Assembly (NCBI GenBank): GCA_011947345.1
Contig: JAAVTG010000001.1
Span: 248,001 to 312,000 of the forward strand
Source of the DNA: Phytophthora quininea
Lineage: Eukaryota > Oomycota > Peronosporomycetes > Peronosporales > Peronosporaceae
Direction of reading: 5' to 3'
Length of the DNA stretch: 64,000 bases
Every line of letters starts with the position of its first letter. The stretch's first letter is position 1. Both the position numbers and the translations under genes were made by a program. Of this stretch, positions 20,914-32,499 are shown piece after piece. The notes under the pieces were generated by a model. It ran no database searches. It saw only the letters and a list, made by a program, of their open reading frames with translations, and had not been told where the DNA came from.

Positions 20914-23900
20914 ATGCCGAAGAAGAGTGCTGCGGCGCCGGTGCCGCTGGAGACGTGGGTGGCTGCGACGCGACGGCTGCTGACGCTGGAGCAGGATGAG
21001 GAGGTGCAGAGCATGCGAGAGGAGCTGAAGACACTGACAGACAGCGAGAACTCGAACGTTTTGACGCACTTGACGCTGCACGAATTCTCTACGGGGCTCT
21101 TTGGTCGCATTCTGCTGCAGTTTTCCTTCCCTTCGTTGGCACTACAGCAGGCCAAGCCGCACCAGTTCACAGTGGGGGATCTAGTGCAGGTCCGGACGCA
21201 AAGGCTCCGCCTACAGGCTCCAAGTTGCCGACGGGGATCGTCTCCAAAGTGGGGGAGAGGAGCATTGCAGTTGCTGTCAATAGCGAGCAGGACGACGTGG
21301 ATGAGGTGGAACTGTTGGCTGCAGCTGCATCGATTACATTGGATCGACTGGTGAACAACGCGACGTTTGTCAAACTGACGAGTGCACTGGACCAACTGGC
21401 AAAGTTCGACTTTGGAGCAGCTCAAGCCGTCGTTGACGTGTAAGAAAAGGATGCAGCTCTTGTTAGGAGATGGAGATTTAGTACTAATGCTAATGCTTAT
21501 CGCAGGGTGTTTTCGGAGCGTGCTCCAAGTTGGAATACTCCGTTACCAGAGATCACGCCGTTTAACACAGGATTGAACGAGTCGCAGGTGGAGGCGATTC
21601 GGTTCGCGTTGGCATCGAAAGATTTGGCGCTGATTCACGGCCCGCCAGGAACGGGAAAGACGACGACTGTGGTGGAGTTTATCTTGCAGGCAGTGACCAA
21701 GTTCGACCTGAAGGTTTTGGTGTGCGCGCCGTCGAATATCGCTGTGGATAACGTGCTGGATAAGTTGGCTAGTACGTGCTCGACGCTAGGGAAGAAGCTG
21801 AGGCTGACACGCGTTGGACATCCAGCACGTGTACTGCCGCAGATTTTGAAATACTGTCTCGATGCGAAGGTCGAGAACGCTGAGGGGACGGAGATTGTGA
21901 ATGACATTCGCAGGGAGATGGCTGCGATGCAGACCAAGCTGCAGAAGACGCGCGACAAGAGTGCGCGATACCAATTGCGACGAGATATGAAGGCCAACCG
22001 TAAAGAGATTAGAGAACGCGAGCAAAAAGTGGTGGGCGACATTGTACAGCACAGCAACGTGGTCTTCGCCACCAACGTGGGTGCAGCATCGAAGCTGCTT
22101 AAGGACGTTACCTTTGACCTGGTCATCATTGATGAAGCCGCACAAGCATTAGAGGCATCGTGCTGGGTCCCGATTCTGAAGGCAAAGCGGTGTGTGTTAG
22201 CTGGCGATCACTTGCAGCTCCCACCCACGATTAAGTCCAAGGCAGCAGCAGCCAAAGGTCTTGAAGTGACTCTGTTTGACCGAATCACGAGCTTCACAAC
22301 CACAAAGAGCATTGTGAAAATGCTGGACACCCAGTATCGTATGCACGAAAACATTAGCGAGTGGAGCTCGCAAGCGATGTACAAGGGCGAGTTGAAAAGC
22401 TTTGAGGGTGTAGCGAAGAGGAAGCTCCATGAACTGCCCCACGTTTCCATTGCGAAAGACGACGAACTGCTTGATGCGACCCTGCTGCTTCTGGACACAG
22501 CTGGATGCGATCTCGAAGAAGATGTTAACGACGAAGACGACAAGAGCAAAAGCAGCTTGCTCCAGCTTTCCAAGTCGAACGAGGGAGAAGCACGTGTCGT
22601 GGCTAGACATGTCCGAGCACTGCTAGAGGCAGGCTTGAAGCAGGAAGAGGTTGCCGTAATCACACCTTACAACAAGCAGGTGCAATTGCTAAAGGCGCTG
22701 TTGCTAGACAGCTTTCCGAAGCTTGAGATTCGATCAGTGGATGGTTTCCAGGGCTGCGAGAAGGAGGCAGTCGTCATGAGTCTTGTGCGCTCCAATGCAG
22801 CTCGGCAAGTCGGTTTCCTTGCGGATGACCGTCGTATGAATGTCGCGATTACACGTGCAAAGCGCCACGTTGCGGTGGTGTGTGATACGGATACGATCTC
22901 CTCGCACAAATTTCTGGCGGTTCTTGTCAAGCACTTCGAGAAGTTCGGCGAGTATCGTAGTGCTCAAGAGTATTTGGATGACGATGTTGTAGAAGGAGCG
23001 GTGGATGAAGAGCTTATGAAGTCTCTTAGTGTTACTGCGATTGGAACCGACTCACCCCAGAAGCCTATTGTTTCTGCTCCTGCTTCAGCGTCAGCTAAGA
23101 CAGAAGGAGCCAAAAACAACAAGCAGAAGCAGACGCAGAAAACCAAGAAAGCTGTCCCCAAGCCCAAAGTAGTTGGCAAGGAAACCGAGACTGTCACAAA
23201 AGACGATGCATCAATGGATGTCGAAGCTACGGCGAATATCGAAGATACTGATGCTACACCAGAAGTACACGATGACGAGGACAACGTCGAGCTGGAGGAT
23301 AAACCTGCAGCAAAGGCAAGTGTATTCCAGCTCATAGACTCGGACAGCGATAGCTCAGAGGATGGCCACGAAAACGAGAAAGCTGAAAAGACTCTGAATT
23401 CGTCGAAACCGGACGATGGAGATGATCTACGGGCTGCTAACTCACTTTTAAAGGATTTACATCAAAATCGACTTGCTCGACAGCCTCAACCTCCTTCAGC
23501 GCCAACGTCGTCCGGCAAGAAGAAGAAGGGCAAGAAGAAGAAACCCAAAGCCAAAGCTGCCAACACAGCTCCGGTCGACGAACTACAAGATGGCGAGGAT
23601 GAGCTCGAGTTCCTCACTCGACAGGCAGAAAAGAGTTCAAACTGTGCGTTCCAAAGCTCGTCGCGTTGCAAGAAGAGCACCAAGATGCTAGGTAGCGTGT
23701 GCAAATTCTGCAAGCTCAAGTTTTGCTACGACCACGCAATGCCCGAAGTGCACGGCTGTGGCGACGCCGTGCGTCAATTCGAGCGCGCCGCATTTCAGCA
23801 GCAAATGACTCGATCCAACGATGCGCCGAAGAAGATGACAGCCGATAAGCGTAAACTGCTGAAGAAGAAGCTCGATGAGAAGGTGACTGCAAAGACAACA

Positions 23901-23939
23901 AGTCGCAGTGCACAGACCAAGCCCAAGGAAAAGAAATAG
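20914..23939 (+). CDS. IGHMBP2/SMUBP2-like SF1B helicase with AN1 zinc finger
   Basis: Upf1-like superfamily 1 helicases unwind RNA and DNA 5'-3'; IGHMBP2 is ribosome-associated. Exon 1 is 20914-21439, intron 21440-21505, exon 2 21506-23939. Motifs: GPPGTGKTTT (Walker A), IIDEAAQALEA (motif II), GDHLQLPPT, LDTQYRMHENI, VAVITPYNKQVQLL, IRSVDGFQGCEKEAVVMSLV, and RMNVAITRAKRHVAVV (motif VI). After an acidic/Lys linker the C-terminus has an AN1-type finger, CKFCKLKFCYDHAMPEVHGC. No R3H domain is visible, unlike animal IGHMBP2. The N-terminal beta-barrel changes frame near 21195-21225 (DLVQV to the GPDAKAPP segment), probably a missing base. Confidence 0.9.
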
Positions 23940-24192
23940 ACGTCTAGCTTGGTGCTTGTGTGGGACAAATACGCCGCTACAGGTTGATAGACGAGTGGTA
24001 AGCTACAATGGCCTGTACAGCTCGCTAGCTAAAGCCCTGGAAAAAGGGCGCACGGGTCGAAAGAGCTACATGCTGCTGACCAATTTCTCAATCGCAGCGT
24101 TCTCGTCTCCGTTGCACGCAAGCAGCGCGCTTGGCCTGATCCTATTGACCACAAACGAAACAGCAGAAAAGTTAGCTTCTGCTCAACGCATC
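23940..24192. other. Intergenic between convergent genes
   Basis: 253 bp between the helicase stop and the E2 stop; I see no gene, only converging 3' ends. Confidence 0.5.
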
Positions 24193-24930
24193 TTAAACTC
24201 CCTCCCCACATACAGCGGGGAAGCCCATGTCGATGAGTCTAGAGATGGCCGCGTCTTCGCCTGTGTCCGTCTGCTTGGCGTACGACTCGGTCCAGAAGCG
24301 GGCAGTGTTGAGGAACTGCTCTTGGTCGTGGAGATACATCTTGGCAACCTCAGCATCCTGCGGGTCCGTGGGTTCAGCTGCAGACAGTAGCGCCTGAATA
24401 GACAGCAGCGCCGTCTTGATCGTCAGCGCCGGAGACCACTGGTCTTTCAAGATGTCCTGAGCACAGCCACATCACAGCAAGATCAGAGAAAAAAGTATTA
24501 ACCAACACGGATCAGCCTTGCAGTACCAGGCAATAGCTCCCGTCTGCGACGAGATGTTGGGGTGCCAGATCTTGGTGATGAAGCGCATCTGCGGCGGCTC
24601 GAACGGATACTTGGACGGGATGACGATCTCCAGCTCAAACACGCCTCCTTCGTAGGGCGTCGCTGCGGGGCCTTGTATTGTGCCTGCATTAAGTGGTAGA
24701 ATTATTAGTGGTTTTGCCTATGTAAAAGTGGAGCGCGCAGAGGACCTCGCAGGTTGGCGATGTCGCCGTCTGTAACGGGTACCGCCGTGACGCCCGACAG
24801 CTCCGAGTCCTTCTGGCACTCCTCCAGCTCCTTCCGCACGCGGCCTCCTACACAGAACACCAGGAAACTCAAGGTCAGTGCCCACTCTTCCATCCATTCG
24901 TCTACAGTTTTGTCTCGTACCCGGCGCCAT
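24193..24930 (-). CDS. UBC1/UBE2K-like ubiquitin-conjugating enzyme E2 with UBA tail, four exons
   Basis: Exons: 24921-24930 (MAPG), 24746-24847, 24527-24683 and 24193-24456. The E2 fold is clear: [58 protein letters not shown], then [20 protein letters not shown]. The C-terminus [12 protein letters not shown] is a UBA-like end, as in UBC1/UBE2K, which builds K48 chains. The catalytic segment should read Ala-Ile-Cys-Leu. The TGC codon exists, but the preceding TT (24532-24533 on the + strand as AA) is one base short, so the active-site Cys is out of frame as written. Most likely a sequence error. The 10-nt first exon is unusually short. Confidence 0.85.
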
Positions 24931-25053
24931 CTTCAAAAAGTAATAAAGCTCGTTCTTCTTCTATCGTAAATCCAATACTGAAAAAAATAACGCATAAATA
25001 AAATGTCACTCTTTCGGAACACTGTCCGCATGGCTACATTTTGACTGTTTGCA

Positions 25054-26990
25054 ATGGAGCTCAAGAAGCGCAAGCGCGGCGCGGGGCCTCGGCTTAGCGA
25101 CCTGCAGCGGCTCGAGATCTTGCGCCGCCACCAATCAGCATCTCCCAGAGTGTCTCTGCGTCAATTAGCGCGCGATTTCGGCGTGGATGACAAGACCATT
25201 CGGCGCGTAGTGGCCTCCGCAGACGCCATCGAGCAGCGCAGCAGCAGTGCAGCTCTGGGACGCCGCAATATGACGTTCCGCAGGTCGTCACCGCGCTTCC
25301 CAGAGCTGGAGAAGACTTTGGTGACTTGGATCGACGCTCGACAACGTGCGAAAGAGGAGATCTCGCCCTCGGTGGTGATCGACAAGGCCAAACTGGTGGC
25401 AAGGAGCATGGACATCAGTCCCACCGACTTCAAGGCGTCCTGGGGCTGGTACGACAAGTTCTGCAAGAGATACGGCATTCGGACGGCGTTTGTTGGAGCT
25501 GTGAAGGACGAGAAGCAGCAGAGAAGGGAGAGCGGCAGCTTGCAGGAGCTGCATGCCAAGATGGAGGAGTACGACCCCGAGTGGGTGTTTACGGTGGACG
25601 AAACTGCGCTGTTTACGACGCACTGCCTTTCGACTTTGGAGAGAGTGGAGTAAGTGTTGGGGAGTCTTTAGGGAGGAATCGGGTGACGTTGGTGGTGTGT
25701 TGCAACTCGACAGGTCGGATGACACCGCCAGTCTGTGTGGTGGGGAAGGAGACGTGGCCCGAGGAGATGGATGCGAACTTCCCGCTGCCGTACTTGACGC
25801 AGCCGAGAGCTTGGCTGGATCGCTCGACATTTGGCCGATGGTTCGACGACGTTTTTGTGCCGTTTGTGCGTGAACGCACCAGTAAGTCTGTGCTGCTGGT
25901 CGCCGATGGAACTCGCCCAGGGCATCAAGGAGGTTTTGAGCAGGATGGCGTCAAGGCAGTGTTCCTACCCCCACCACCGCAATTTCCGCAGATATCGTCA
26001 GAACAAGCGGACATTTCGGTGGTGACATCGAACAAAACTGTTTGGTGGACTAAACCGCTGGAGATGGGTATCCTTGCTGCGCTAAAAGCGCGCTACAAGT
26101 ATCTACTGGTACGAAGTACACTTTGGTATCATGATGCGCCGCAGGAGGTGAAGGCATCTTTGCAGAAAGCTCATCCAGGCCACAACAGAAATCGTTGTGG
26201 TGTGCATTTTGGGCAAGCAACAACGCTGTTGGATGCGGCACGGTTGATTGGGCAGGCATGGAGCAACATGCCCCGCGATTTATTAGAGAACTGCTTTGCT
26301 CGTGCAAATCTGGTGCCTCCTTCAAAGTTATTAGCAACCCCTGCACTACCATCGCCAGGGTCTTTAAGTAGACAGACAGACGTGGCAAAGCGAGTCGAAG
26401 AAGAAGTTGCAGAAGAGATTGAAAAGCTGATACTTTCCAGCTCTCTTCTTCAGCACGATTGCAGCATCGCTCCTATTCTACGGGAGCGGGTCCGTGCTTA
26501 TCTGCAAGTCGACAAAGAAAACTCCACAGACTTCCAGAGGCAACTCCACGGAGAATTACAGGAAGAGTTGGGGGATGTTGCCCCAGTATCTACCTCAGAG
26601 CTATCACAGGCACGTCCACCGCCCACAGAGTCGGTCAACACCACCGACAATGTTAACTCTGGAGAACCTGCGACCATCACAGAAGAAACTTCATCAACCT
26701 TGCGGACTCAAGTTCGTGAGTTGCTGCTTGGAGTCACGGACGTCGCCTCACGACTTCGTCTACTCCCGCAATCCGGTATTGCAGCAGACAAGCTGACACC
26801 CCAGTACCTCGAGGAATGGATCACAGCAGCCGACCAAATCCGGCACTGCATACAGTCCTATGACAGCCAACTCCACTCAAAAGTTCCTTCAAGTTGCGAA
26901 GAAGAATCAACGCCCCGTCCAAATAATGGTGAAGACGGGCCTGCGGCATTACCAGCTCGACCAGGGGACGACGAGGTGGCTTTAGTGTGA
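25054..26990 (+). CDS. Tigger/pogo-like transposase with C-terminal extension, one frameshift
   Basis: The N-terminus (LQRLEILRRHQ, RQLARDFGVDDKTIRRVV) is a psq/CENP-B-type helix-turn-helix. The DDE core follows: VFTVDETALF (first Asp), SVLLVADGTRPGHQG (second Asp), and KPLEMGILAALKARYKYLL, where the usual third-acid motif QPLDxG has Glu in place of Asp. A stop at 25651 is bypassed by a one-base shift near 25640-25650, after which the frame is open to 26990. The last ~220 residues are Ser/Thr/Glu-rich and not part of the usual DDE_1 core. I find no terminal inverted repeats or target duplication. It is either a domesticated transposase-derived gene or an old element with lost ends. Confidence 0.7.
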
Positions 26991-27073
26991 TGGCTTGGAC
27001 GATTGACAATTAAACTTGTAAGCGATGCATTAATTCCGCTAACAACTCAGACAGCTTATCTACATACTTCTGC

Positions 27074-28005
27074 TCAATCCGATTTCTTGGCAGTAAGTGG
27101 CTTTGGCCGTGCTTGCTCCTCGGCCTCTTTCGCCTCCGCTTTCTTCTTGAGTAGAGCAGGGATCAACATGCCTACCGCTAGTAAAACCAGCATACCCATG
27201 GATCGAGGGTCCATCAAGTCACTTGTACTCGTCAACGAGGACAACATGGCGCCGGCATGCACCGTGATAAAGTTGTACGGCAGCAATCCGACCGCCACCG
27301 ACGGTGCGAACAACTTAAGCGGCACCTGCAGCCACGGACTCGATATATTCAGGAACCAATTCGGCGTGAACGGGAACACCCGCAGGAACAGCAGCAAGAA
27401 GGGCAACTGTCCTCGTGCTCGAGCGTCTTCGATTTTCTTCCGCAGCGTATGCAGCTTGCCCGGCAGCAGTCGTTCGCTCAGACTCAGCACAATCTCCTCA
27501 GACGCCAGCGATTTCGACAGCAAGAAGCAGAACGACGCCCCGCACGCCGTCAGAGTGCACACCAGTGGGAACGCCAGCGACAATGGCAGCACAGCTCCTG
27601 CAAACACATTGAGCAATGCTGAGCCAGGGATGGCGAACGTCTAGGAATGCATACAAAATGTCAACGAAAGACCCAAAGACTGTGTCCTGTCGGAGACCGT
27701 ACCTGCTTGAGCACGTAAACGCAGGCGAAGCAGGTCAATGCCAACGGGAACTGCACGGCAAACACATGCAGAAACGTTTCGTGCGAGAGCTTGAGCTCCT
27801 CCAGCGACGACAAACTCTTCAGCGACAGCGAGTCCAATTTGGACGTGGCCAGTCCCAGAGCGGCGTCGTGGGCTCGGACTCGACGCACCAGCAGGATGCA
27901 AAGCGCCGATGCGACGCCCACAGCGACCGCGAAGACCAGTACGAGCTTGAGAACAAGCTGCAGCAACGCGAGGCCGCCGCCGGCGTTACGGGAGGCCGCG
28001 GACAT
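27074..28005 (-). CDS. TMEM41/VTT-domain membrane protein, two exons
   Basis: Exon 1 27703-28005, intron 27641-27702, exon 2 27074-27640; 289 residues. VTT (DedA-like, SNARE-associated) proteins such as TMEM41B are ER phospholipid scramblases. Visible hallmarks: an N-terminal helix (LLQLVLKLVLVFAVAVGVAS), LALTCFACVYVLKQTFAIPG across the splice, GAVLPLSLAFPLVCTL, FLLLFLRVFPFTPNWFLNIS (the conserved R-x-x-P-x-x-P-N-W loop), GLLPYNFITVHAGAML, and a Lys/Glu-rich tail. The gene is intact. Start ATG 28005 is the only Met before the first helix. Confidence 0.85.
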
Positions 28006-28195
28006 GACGATGACGTCAGTCTGGAAGCAAAACAACAAATGGTGGGGTAGTTTAGGAAGACAGTGCACATCTTTTACGCCAAGTGTATTCACGAGTTGTT
28101 CTTAGACGTCGTGACGAAGAGATGTGGAGTAGACGTCGTCATGGATGCAAGGTATGGTCCTTTAGCTTAATGTGGTTTGTATTTGAGCGAACATG

Positions 28196-29974
28196 CAGCT
28201 CCATGAAAGGCACAAGCTCGTCACCCTGTCGATGCTGTTTCTCCACTGGCCTTTTAGCTGCATCCACTTCGGTGTCGAGTCCAAACACTCTTCCTCGACT
28301 TTATAAACGATTAGAATATATATATTTCTTAGTCGCGGAGGATCGCGCATGCTCATACTCAGTTCCCGGTCTCCTGTCATGCTTCGATTCGCATAAATAC
28401 CGGGCAGCATCCCGTCTGAAAGCCAACACACACACAAGATGCAAGACGCAAGACGCAGCAGTTTGCTCTCGTTGCTCTCCACCATGGGGTAGAGCAGCAC
28501 CGAACGTAGTTCACATCATGCAGCATTCACTCGAGCCCGCGCGCTCCTCCGCCGCAGCATCGCGTAGTTTCTCCATGCGAGAGATCGCCTCCTCCAGAGG
28601 AGATCTCTCTGTCGGGTTTTCCTGGCACATGTCAAGCACAAGCATCCGATCGTCGGCATTGATCTTCCCAGCAACAGACTCCAATCCAGCAGTAGGGTCG
28701 AACCCTTCGTCGCCAACATGCTTCACTGATGAAGAGTCCTGCTGGCGCGAGACCGACGACACTCCAGGAACGAGAGCGTCCAGCAAGCACAGACCGAAGG
28801 AATAGACGTCGTCCTGGAAAGTCGGACGACCGAGCTGCTTCTTCGCACGGAAGTTGGGAGCACGCCAGCCCATGTCCTTGAAATGCGGTACCTCTTTCGG
28901 AACCCTCTTCTTCAGTGGCAAGCCCAGCTTCTTCTGCTTCTCGTACTCTTCCTGGCGTTTCTTCTCCACCTCTTCGTCCTGCACGATCTGGTTCTGCATC
29001 GTGAGCATGCCCAGGCCAAAGTCGGTCAGCTTCACGTGGCCGTCGCTAGCCAGCAGAATGTTGTTGCTCTTCAAGTTGCCGTGTACGATCTTCTGCTGAT
29101 GCAGATACTGGAGACCGAGCGCAGCCTCGAGAAACAGACTCCAGAACGCGTGTCTGTCGTTCTTGTACGGCCACTCGCGATCCACCCAGTCTGCCTGTTT
29201 GCACTGGTTCCCTCGGGACTGTTGACGCTGCTGGTGCAAAAAGGTGATCAACGACCCGTGTGTTGCCTCCTCCGTCACGAGAATCGCCGGCCTGCTGCAG
29301 TGCGAGGCTCCGTACAGTTCCAATATATTGTCGTTCTTCAAGCCATGCCACAGCTCCACTTCCTTGCGGAACGTCTCAATGGCATCTGCGTGGATAATCA
29401 CTCGCTTCACCACAACACGCCGCGAGACCTCCTTCAGCTCTCCATCCTCTGGCTTCAGAGCCTTCACAGACTTCTTATCCACCCACACACCATGGAAAGA
29501 CTTGCCCACTGACCCTACGATTCCCTTATCTCGAGCGTAACTCAGAGCGTACGGAGGGATGTACCATGGCGGGATCCTCGAGACCTTCCCATTGGACGAC
29601 CTGACCACCGAGAAGAAGACTTTCTTCATGCTGTTGACGTGTTTGGTCGAGTTGTCGGCCTTGAAGAAGTCGATCTCGAACTTGAGCAGCGTCAGCGCCT
29701 CCATGGGCTCGTGCGGCAGCATGGTCCTGGAGAACGGCAGCGCGTTCTTGGCCGCCTTGTTGCTCAGGTCCGTCTCCTCCTGCTCCCGATCGGCCTGCAG
29801 CTGCTTCTGCCAGCTCCACTCGCCGTCCTTCCACTGCGGGTCCCTCACCTCCTTCTCGCTCAGAGCTGCAGCCTTCCGCACCCACTCGAGCTTCTCCCCG
29901 ACCGCCTGCAGATCCACAAACATCCGCCGCAGACTCGCCAAGTGGAACACGAATCTGTCCGTCTTGGCGAAGGT
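28196..29974 (-). repeat. Left arm of a ~1.78-kb inverted repeat (pseudokinase 3' portion)
   Basis: This arm is almost identical, in reverse complement, to 31045-32821. It covers the kinase coding region from the FAKTDRFVF segment to the stop, plus about 315 bp of 3' flank including the TATATATATTTCTTAG-type stretch near 28318-28332. Differences are a few substitutions and single-base gaps. The ~1.07-kb spacer between arms does not align between the copies. Confidence 0.9.
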
Positions 29975-30280
29975 GGCTACGAAAGCGGTCATGGCCGCCG
30001 ATACGTCATGATAAGTGTTGACTAGACTAGTACTAGTGATGTCTGCCGCTGAGGCGGGGGCTGCAGAGGGCGTTGGAGCGCCCTGGAGTCTCGTGCGAAT
30101 CGCCTCACCGACGCGGATGGACAGAGCGAGCGTGTGCGTCGCCATGACCTGCTGCGGCTTGCAAGACAAGCGCTGCAGGGCAGAGACATCCTCGTGCACT
30201 TGCTGGAATTTGGAGGCCATGGGGTGTGCTGATCCGAGGAAATCTGAGAGTGAGCCGTCGATGGGTTGTTTCGAAACCAT
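28511..30280 (-). CDS. Pseudokinase A (TKL-like), intact
   Basis: 589 residues from ATG 30280 (MVSKQPIDG) or ATG 30220 (MASKFQQV). The N-terminal half is helical, with no recognised domain. The kinase-like domain follows: VVVKRV (beta-3 Lys present), NILELYGASH, SLITFLHQQR, LGLQYLHQQKIVHGNLKSNN, VKLTDFGLG, WRAPNFR, DVYSFGLCLLDALVPG and ENPTERSPLEEA. The catalytic loop has HGN where active kinases have HRD or HGD, so the catalytic Asp is Asn. DFG is intact. It probably binds nucleotide or acts as a scaffold. The 3' two thirds is duplicated in inverted orientation at 31045-32499. Confidence 0.85.
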   Translation of the reverse strand: MVSKQPIDGSLSDFLGSAHPMASKFQQVHEDVSALQRLSCKPQQVMATHTLALSIRVGEAIRTRLQGAPTPSAAPASAADITSTSLVNTYHDVSAAMTAFVATFAKTDRFVFHLASLRRMFVDLQAVGEKLEWVRKAAALSEKEVRDPQWKDGEWSWQKQLQADREQEETDLSNKAAKNALPFSRTMLPHEPMEALTLLKFEIDFFKADNSTKHVNSMKKVFFSVVRSSNGKVSRIPPWYIPPYALSYARDKGIVGSVGKSFHGVWVDKKSVKALKPEDGELKEVSRRVVVKRVIIHADAIETFRKEVELWHGLKNDNILELYGASHCSRPAILVTEEATHGSLITFLHQQRQQSRGNQCKQADWVDREWPYKNDRHAFWSLFLEAALGLQYLHQQKIVHGNLKSNNILLASDGHVKLTDFGLGMLTMQNQIVQDEEVEKKRQEEYEKQKKLGLPLKKRVPKEVPHFKDMGWRAPNFRAKKQLGRPTFQDDVYSFGLCLLDALVPGVSSVSRQQDSSSVKHVGDEGFDPTAGLESVAGKINADDRMLVLDMCQENPTERSPLEEAISRMEKLRDAAAEERAGSSECCMM

Positions 30281-30667
30281 TCAGATGTGGCCATGGGATA
30301 AGCTCTGGTAGAAATCACTTCACAGGAAGAAGCTGGCGAGGAATGTCTTCAGCCACACTAACTCCCTGGCCAGCCGCAAGAGATACATCGAGACGTGGGT
30401 TGGCAAGCAGTTTAGTGCTCTTGACCTGGAAAAGGGCAAAGAAAAATTCCGGCTCCAAGTAAATGCTTTGGCAGCCAGTGTATGCTGCGCATTTCGCTCA
30501 CGCCCACGCAAAACCTCGTGGAGCTCTGAGGCCAAGATGAGCAACAGCTCTAGCCACGAAGCAGATGAGAGAAAACAAGTGGAGAACTCACTGCGCTGAC
30601 AAAGAAATCTGTGATCAAATTCAGAAGAATTCCAATGATTTCCAGATCTAAGACAGCCACTTCGACC
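30281..30667. other. Spacer between divergent pseudokinases
   Basis: It contains the 5' ends of two head-to-head genes. On the + strand 30320-30600 a frame encodes a Lys/Arg-rich stretch (LARNVFSHTNSLASRKRYIE) without a start or recognised homology. It might be a remnant of a further N-terminal part; evidence is weak. Confidence 0.35.
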
Positions 30668-32499
30668 ATGAGCGGCCCTACGCCTCGGGCGGATCTGGAG
30701 GCGCTCCGATCCGCTCGGCTGGCCCCCAAGCCCCACCAGTGCATGTACCGGTCGCTGCACCAGCTCGCCCTGCGCACGGGAGAACTGCTGGCGTCCAAGG
30801 CCGAGACTGCTCCCAAGAAGAGAGCCTTCTTCCGACGCAACACTGTGGGCAAGGACAAGAAACCCCCGGCAAACTGAAGCAGCTGCTGTCCAAAACCAAA
30901 GCCAGATCCAGCAGAGACTTCATCCCCGCAACAGCAACCAGGAGCAGGAGACCCAACAGGAAGAAGCCACCGACCAATTCGAGACACACGTCGCCATTAG
31001 ATCTTTCCACACTGCTACCAACATGTTGACAACGTTTGGGACGACTTTCGCCAAGACGGACAGATTCGTGTTCCACTTGGCGAGTCTGCGGCGGATGTTT
31101 GTGGATCTGCAGGCGGTCGGGGAGAAGCTCGAGTGGGTGCGGAAGGCTGCAGCTCTGAGCGAGAAGGAGGTGAGGGACCCGCAGTGGAAGGACGGCGAGT
31201 GGAGCTGGCAGAAGCAGCTGCAGGCCGATCGGGAGCAGGAGGAGACGGACCTGAGCAACAAGGCGGCCAAGAACGCGCTGCCGTTCTCCAGGACCATGCT
31301 GCCGCACGAGCCTATGGAGGCGCTGACGCTGCTCAAGTTCGAGATCGACTTCTTCAAGGCCGACAACTCGACCAAACACGTCAACAGCATGAAGAAAGTC
31401 TTCTTCTCGGTGGTCAGGTCGTCCAATGGGAAGGTCTCGAGGATCCCGCCATGGTACATCCCTCCGTACGCTCTGAGTTACGCTCGAGATAAGGGAATCG
31501 TAGGGTCAGTGGGCAAGTCTTTCCATGGTGTGTGGGTGGATAAGAAGTCTGTGAAGGCTCTGAAGCCAGAGGATGGAGAGCTGAAGGAGGTCTCGCGGCG
31601 TGTTGTGGTGAAGCGAGTGATTATCCACGCAGATGCCATTGAGACGTTCCGCAAGGAAGTGGAGCTGTGGCATGGCTTGAAGAACGACAATATATTGGAA
31701 CTGTACGGAGCCTCGCACTGCAGCAGGCCGGCGATTCTCGTGACGGAGGAGGCAACACACGGGTCGTTGATCACCTTTTGCACCAGCAGCGTCAACAGTC
31801 CCGAGGAACCAGTGCAAACAGGCAGACTCGGTGGATCGCGAGTGGCCGTACAAGAACGACAGACACGCGTTCTGGAGTCTGTTTCTCGAGGCTGCGCTCG
31901 GTCTCCAGTATCTGCATCAGCAGAAGATCGTACACGGCAACTTGAAGAGCAACAACATTCTGCTGGCTAGCGACGGCCACGTGAAGCTGACCGACTTTGG
32001 CCTGGGCATGCTCACGATGCAGAACCAGATCGTGCAGGACGAAGAGGTGGAGAAGAAACGCCAGGAAGAGTACGAGAAGCAGAAGAAGCTGGGCTTGCCA
32101 CTGAAGAAGAGGGTTCCGAAAGAGGTACCGCATTTCAAGGACATGGGCTTGCGTGCTCCCAACTTCCGTGCGAAGAAGCAGCTCGGTCGTCCGACTTTCC
32201 AGGACGACGTCTATTCCTTCGGTCTGTGCTTGCTGGACGCTCTCGTTCCTGGAGTGTCGTCGGTCTCGCGCCAGCAGGACTCTTCATCAGTGAAGCATGT
32301 TGGCGACGAAGGGTTCGACCCTACTGCTGGATTGGAGTCTGTTGCTGGGAAGATCAATGCCGACGATCGGATGCTTGTGCTTGACATGTGCCAGGAAAAC
32401 CCGACAGAGAGATCTCCTCTGGAGGAGGTGATCTCTCGCATGGAGAAACTACGCGATGCTGCGGCGGAGGAGCGCGCGGGCTCAGTGAATGCTGCATGA
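30668..32499 (+). CDS. Pseudokinase B, inverted copy with a different N-terminus, frame breaks
   Basis: It starts at ATG 30668 (MSGPTPRADLEALRS). The first ~120 residues are only distantly like pseudokinase A and change frame twice, near 30868 and near 30905-30930. From the FAKTDRFVF segment onward it is nearly identical to A: HGNLKSNN in the catalytic loop, intact DFG, VVVKRV Lys. Two single-base losses break the kinase domain compared with A: T4 at 31776-31779 (A has five) and GG at 31805-31806 (A has three). The tail differs by a few residues (RAGSVNAA against RAGSSECCMM). Confidence 0.8.

Noticed and set aside
30678..31379. 233-codon minus-strand ORF in the right inverted-repeat arm
   Set aside because: Antisense of pseudokinase B; its mirror image also occurs opposite pseudokinase A.
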